A DNA stretch of 42,406 bases from Halothiobacillus neapolitanus (lineage in GTDB: Bacteria > Pseudomonadota > Gammaproteobacteria > Halothiobacillales > Halothiobacillaceae). The translations under genes and the position numbers were made by a program. Below, piece by piece: positions 41,361 through 42,406 of this stretch; positions within the stretch are counted from its first letter, which is position 1, and each line of letters opens with the position of its first letter. The notes beneath the pieces are model-generated. The model searched no databases and was not told the origin of the DNA. It saw only the letters and a program-made list of their open reading frames with translations. The DNA is taken from assembly GCA_022730245.1 (NCBI GenBank), contig DZCK01000001.1, positions 1 to 42,406 of the forward strand, given 5' to 3'.

Positions 41361-42002
41361 ATGAATAAATTTACCGTAATCGCCGCGAGCATCATTGCTG
41401 CTGTCGCAATGTCTAGCACGGCCTTCGCTTCTGGTGCTGATAAAAAATTCGGTGACCTGCCTTTGTCACCCTATGTTTTTGACAGCGCTGGCAAGCCTGT
41501 GATGACCCCTTATGGCAAATGCGTCCATAACGGTGTAGGTAAAGTCACCCCAGAAACCGCCATCATGGCCTGCGATCCAGACATGCTCGCCAAACCAAAA
41601 GCGGCACCAGCGCCTGCTTTGGTTGAAGCGCCACCAGCCCCTGAAATGAAAACCGTCACCTTAACGGCTGACACCTATTTTGATTTCGACAAGTTCAACC
41701 TGAAGCCTGCCGGCAAACAAGCATTGGACAAGTTGATTTCTGAAATGGGCGATATGAACTCAATCGCTAAGATCAAAGTTGTTGGCTATACCGATAGCAT
41801 CGGCACCGAGAAATACAACATCGGCTTGTCAAATCGTCGCGCCAACACCGTGGCCAAGTACTTAACTGCACACAACATTCCAGCGAACAAAATTGAAACC
41901 GCTGGCATGGGTGAAGCAGACCCAGTTGCAACCAACAAAACTGCCGCTGGCCGTGCTCAAAACCGCCGCGTCGTTGTTACCACTGAAGGCGTTGGCAAAT
42001 AA
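41361..42002 (+). CDS. OmpA-family periplasmic/outer-membrane-associated protein (short N-terminal region, no large beta-barrel)
   Basis: Signal peptide, YFDFDKFNLKPAGKQALDKLI...GYTDSIGTEKYNIGLSNRRANTVAKYL. Confidence 0.92.
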   Translation: MNKFTVIAASIIAAVAMSSTAFASGADKKFGDLPLSPYVFDSAGKPVMTPYGKCVHNGVGKVTPETAIMACDPDMLAKPKAAPAPALVEAPPAPEMKTVTLTADTYFDFDKFNLKPAGKQALDKLISEMGDMNSIAKIKVVGYTDSIGTEKYNIGLSNRRANTVAKYLTAHNIPANKIETAGMGEADPVATNKTAAGRAQNRRVVVTTEGVGK

Positions 42003-42048
42003 TCATCTGATTTGAAGCGCGCTAAAAACGCGCTTTGCCAAAACCAAA

Positions 42049-42073
42049 AACACCGCTACGGCGGTGTTTTTTT
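42049..42073 (+). terminator. Intrinsic terminator of the OmpA-family gene
   Basis: AACACCGC-TACG-GCGGTGTT followed by TTTTT, preceded by another hairpin (AAGCGCG...CGCGCTT, 42015-42035). Confidence 0.9.
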
Positions 42074-42112
42074 GTTTTAAATTTTCAGAAATCATTCAAA
42101 CCCAAATTTAGT

Positions 42113-42281
42113 CTAGGAGCCTGTCGGACTTTAGGAGTCGGTGCGAAAATCGAGCTGGGCGAGGGCAGATTTTGCCGCTTTTGCAGGGTAATAGCAGATT
42201 CTATTGCCCAAAAAAGCGGTGAAATATGAACCGTCCAGATAGATTTGCAGCCGATTCCCCTAAAGCCCGACAGGCTCCTAG
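42113..42281. mobile_element. MITE-like non-autonomous element with ~22 bp terminal inverted repeats
   Basis: Left CTAGGAGCCTGTCGGACTTTAG (42113-42134) is 21/22 identical to the reverse complement of the right end CTAAAGCCCGACAGGCTCCTAG (42260-42281). No ORF of transposase size inside. Confidence 0.7.
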
Positions 42282-42406
42282 CTTTAGGTGAGTAATTTAT
42301 AACCGATAGTTCGGTTCGCCTGGTTTAAATCCCTTGTGCTGAAAGTCGTTGAGTACATTTTTAGAGCGATGTCTGTTTATGGAATTAGCTTAAGAAAATT
42401 GACTTA

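Overview
The window is mostly conserved chromosomal housekeeping DNA, and gene content and order look gammaproteobacterial. From left to right it holds: a periplasmic tandem rhodanese, a lipoprotein and prfC; a YbhGFSR-type ABC-2 exporter operon; a divergent pair of c-di-GMP genes (MASE1-GGDEF-EAL and PAS-GGDEF); the block thrS-infC-rpmI-rplT-pheS-pheT-ihfA-merR on the minus strand; DUF484-xerC-hslV-hslU-DUF971-ubiE-mltF on the plus strand; an aromatic/serine 'supraoperon' gyrA-serC-serA-pheA-hisC-tyrA-aroA-cmk-rpsA, then ihfB-pyrF, on the minus strand; and an OmpA-family gene. Near both window edges lie copies of the same terminal-repeat sequence. The right copy is a complete ~169 bp MITE-like element with ~22 bp inverted ends; at the left only one end is visible. 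I found no CRISPR array, tRNA, rRNA, transposase or prophage, and no convincing new multi-gene system. The most interesting signals are small: a probable AUA start codon for infC; a near-consensus promoter overlapping a perfect 12-bp hairpin, plus an attenuator-like hairpin upstream of rpmI-rplT; a fused ABC ATPase with asymmetric catalytic sites; a rhodanese with one active and one Cys-less domain; and the edge repeat.
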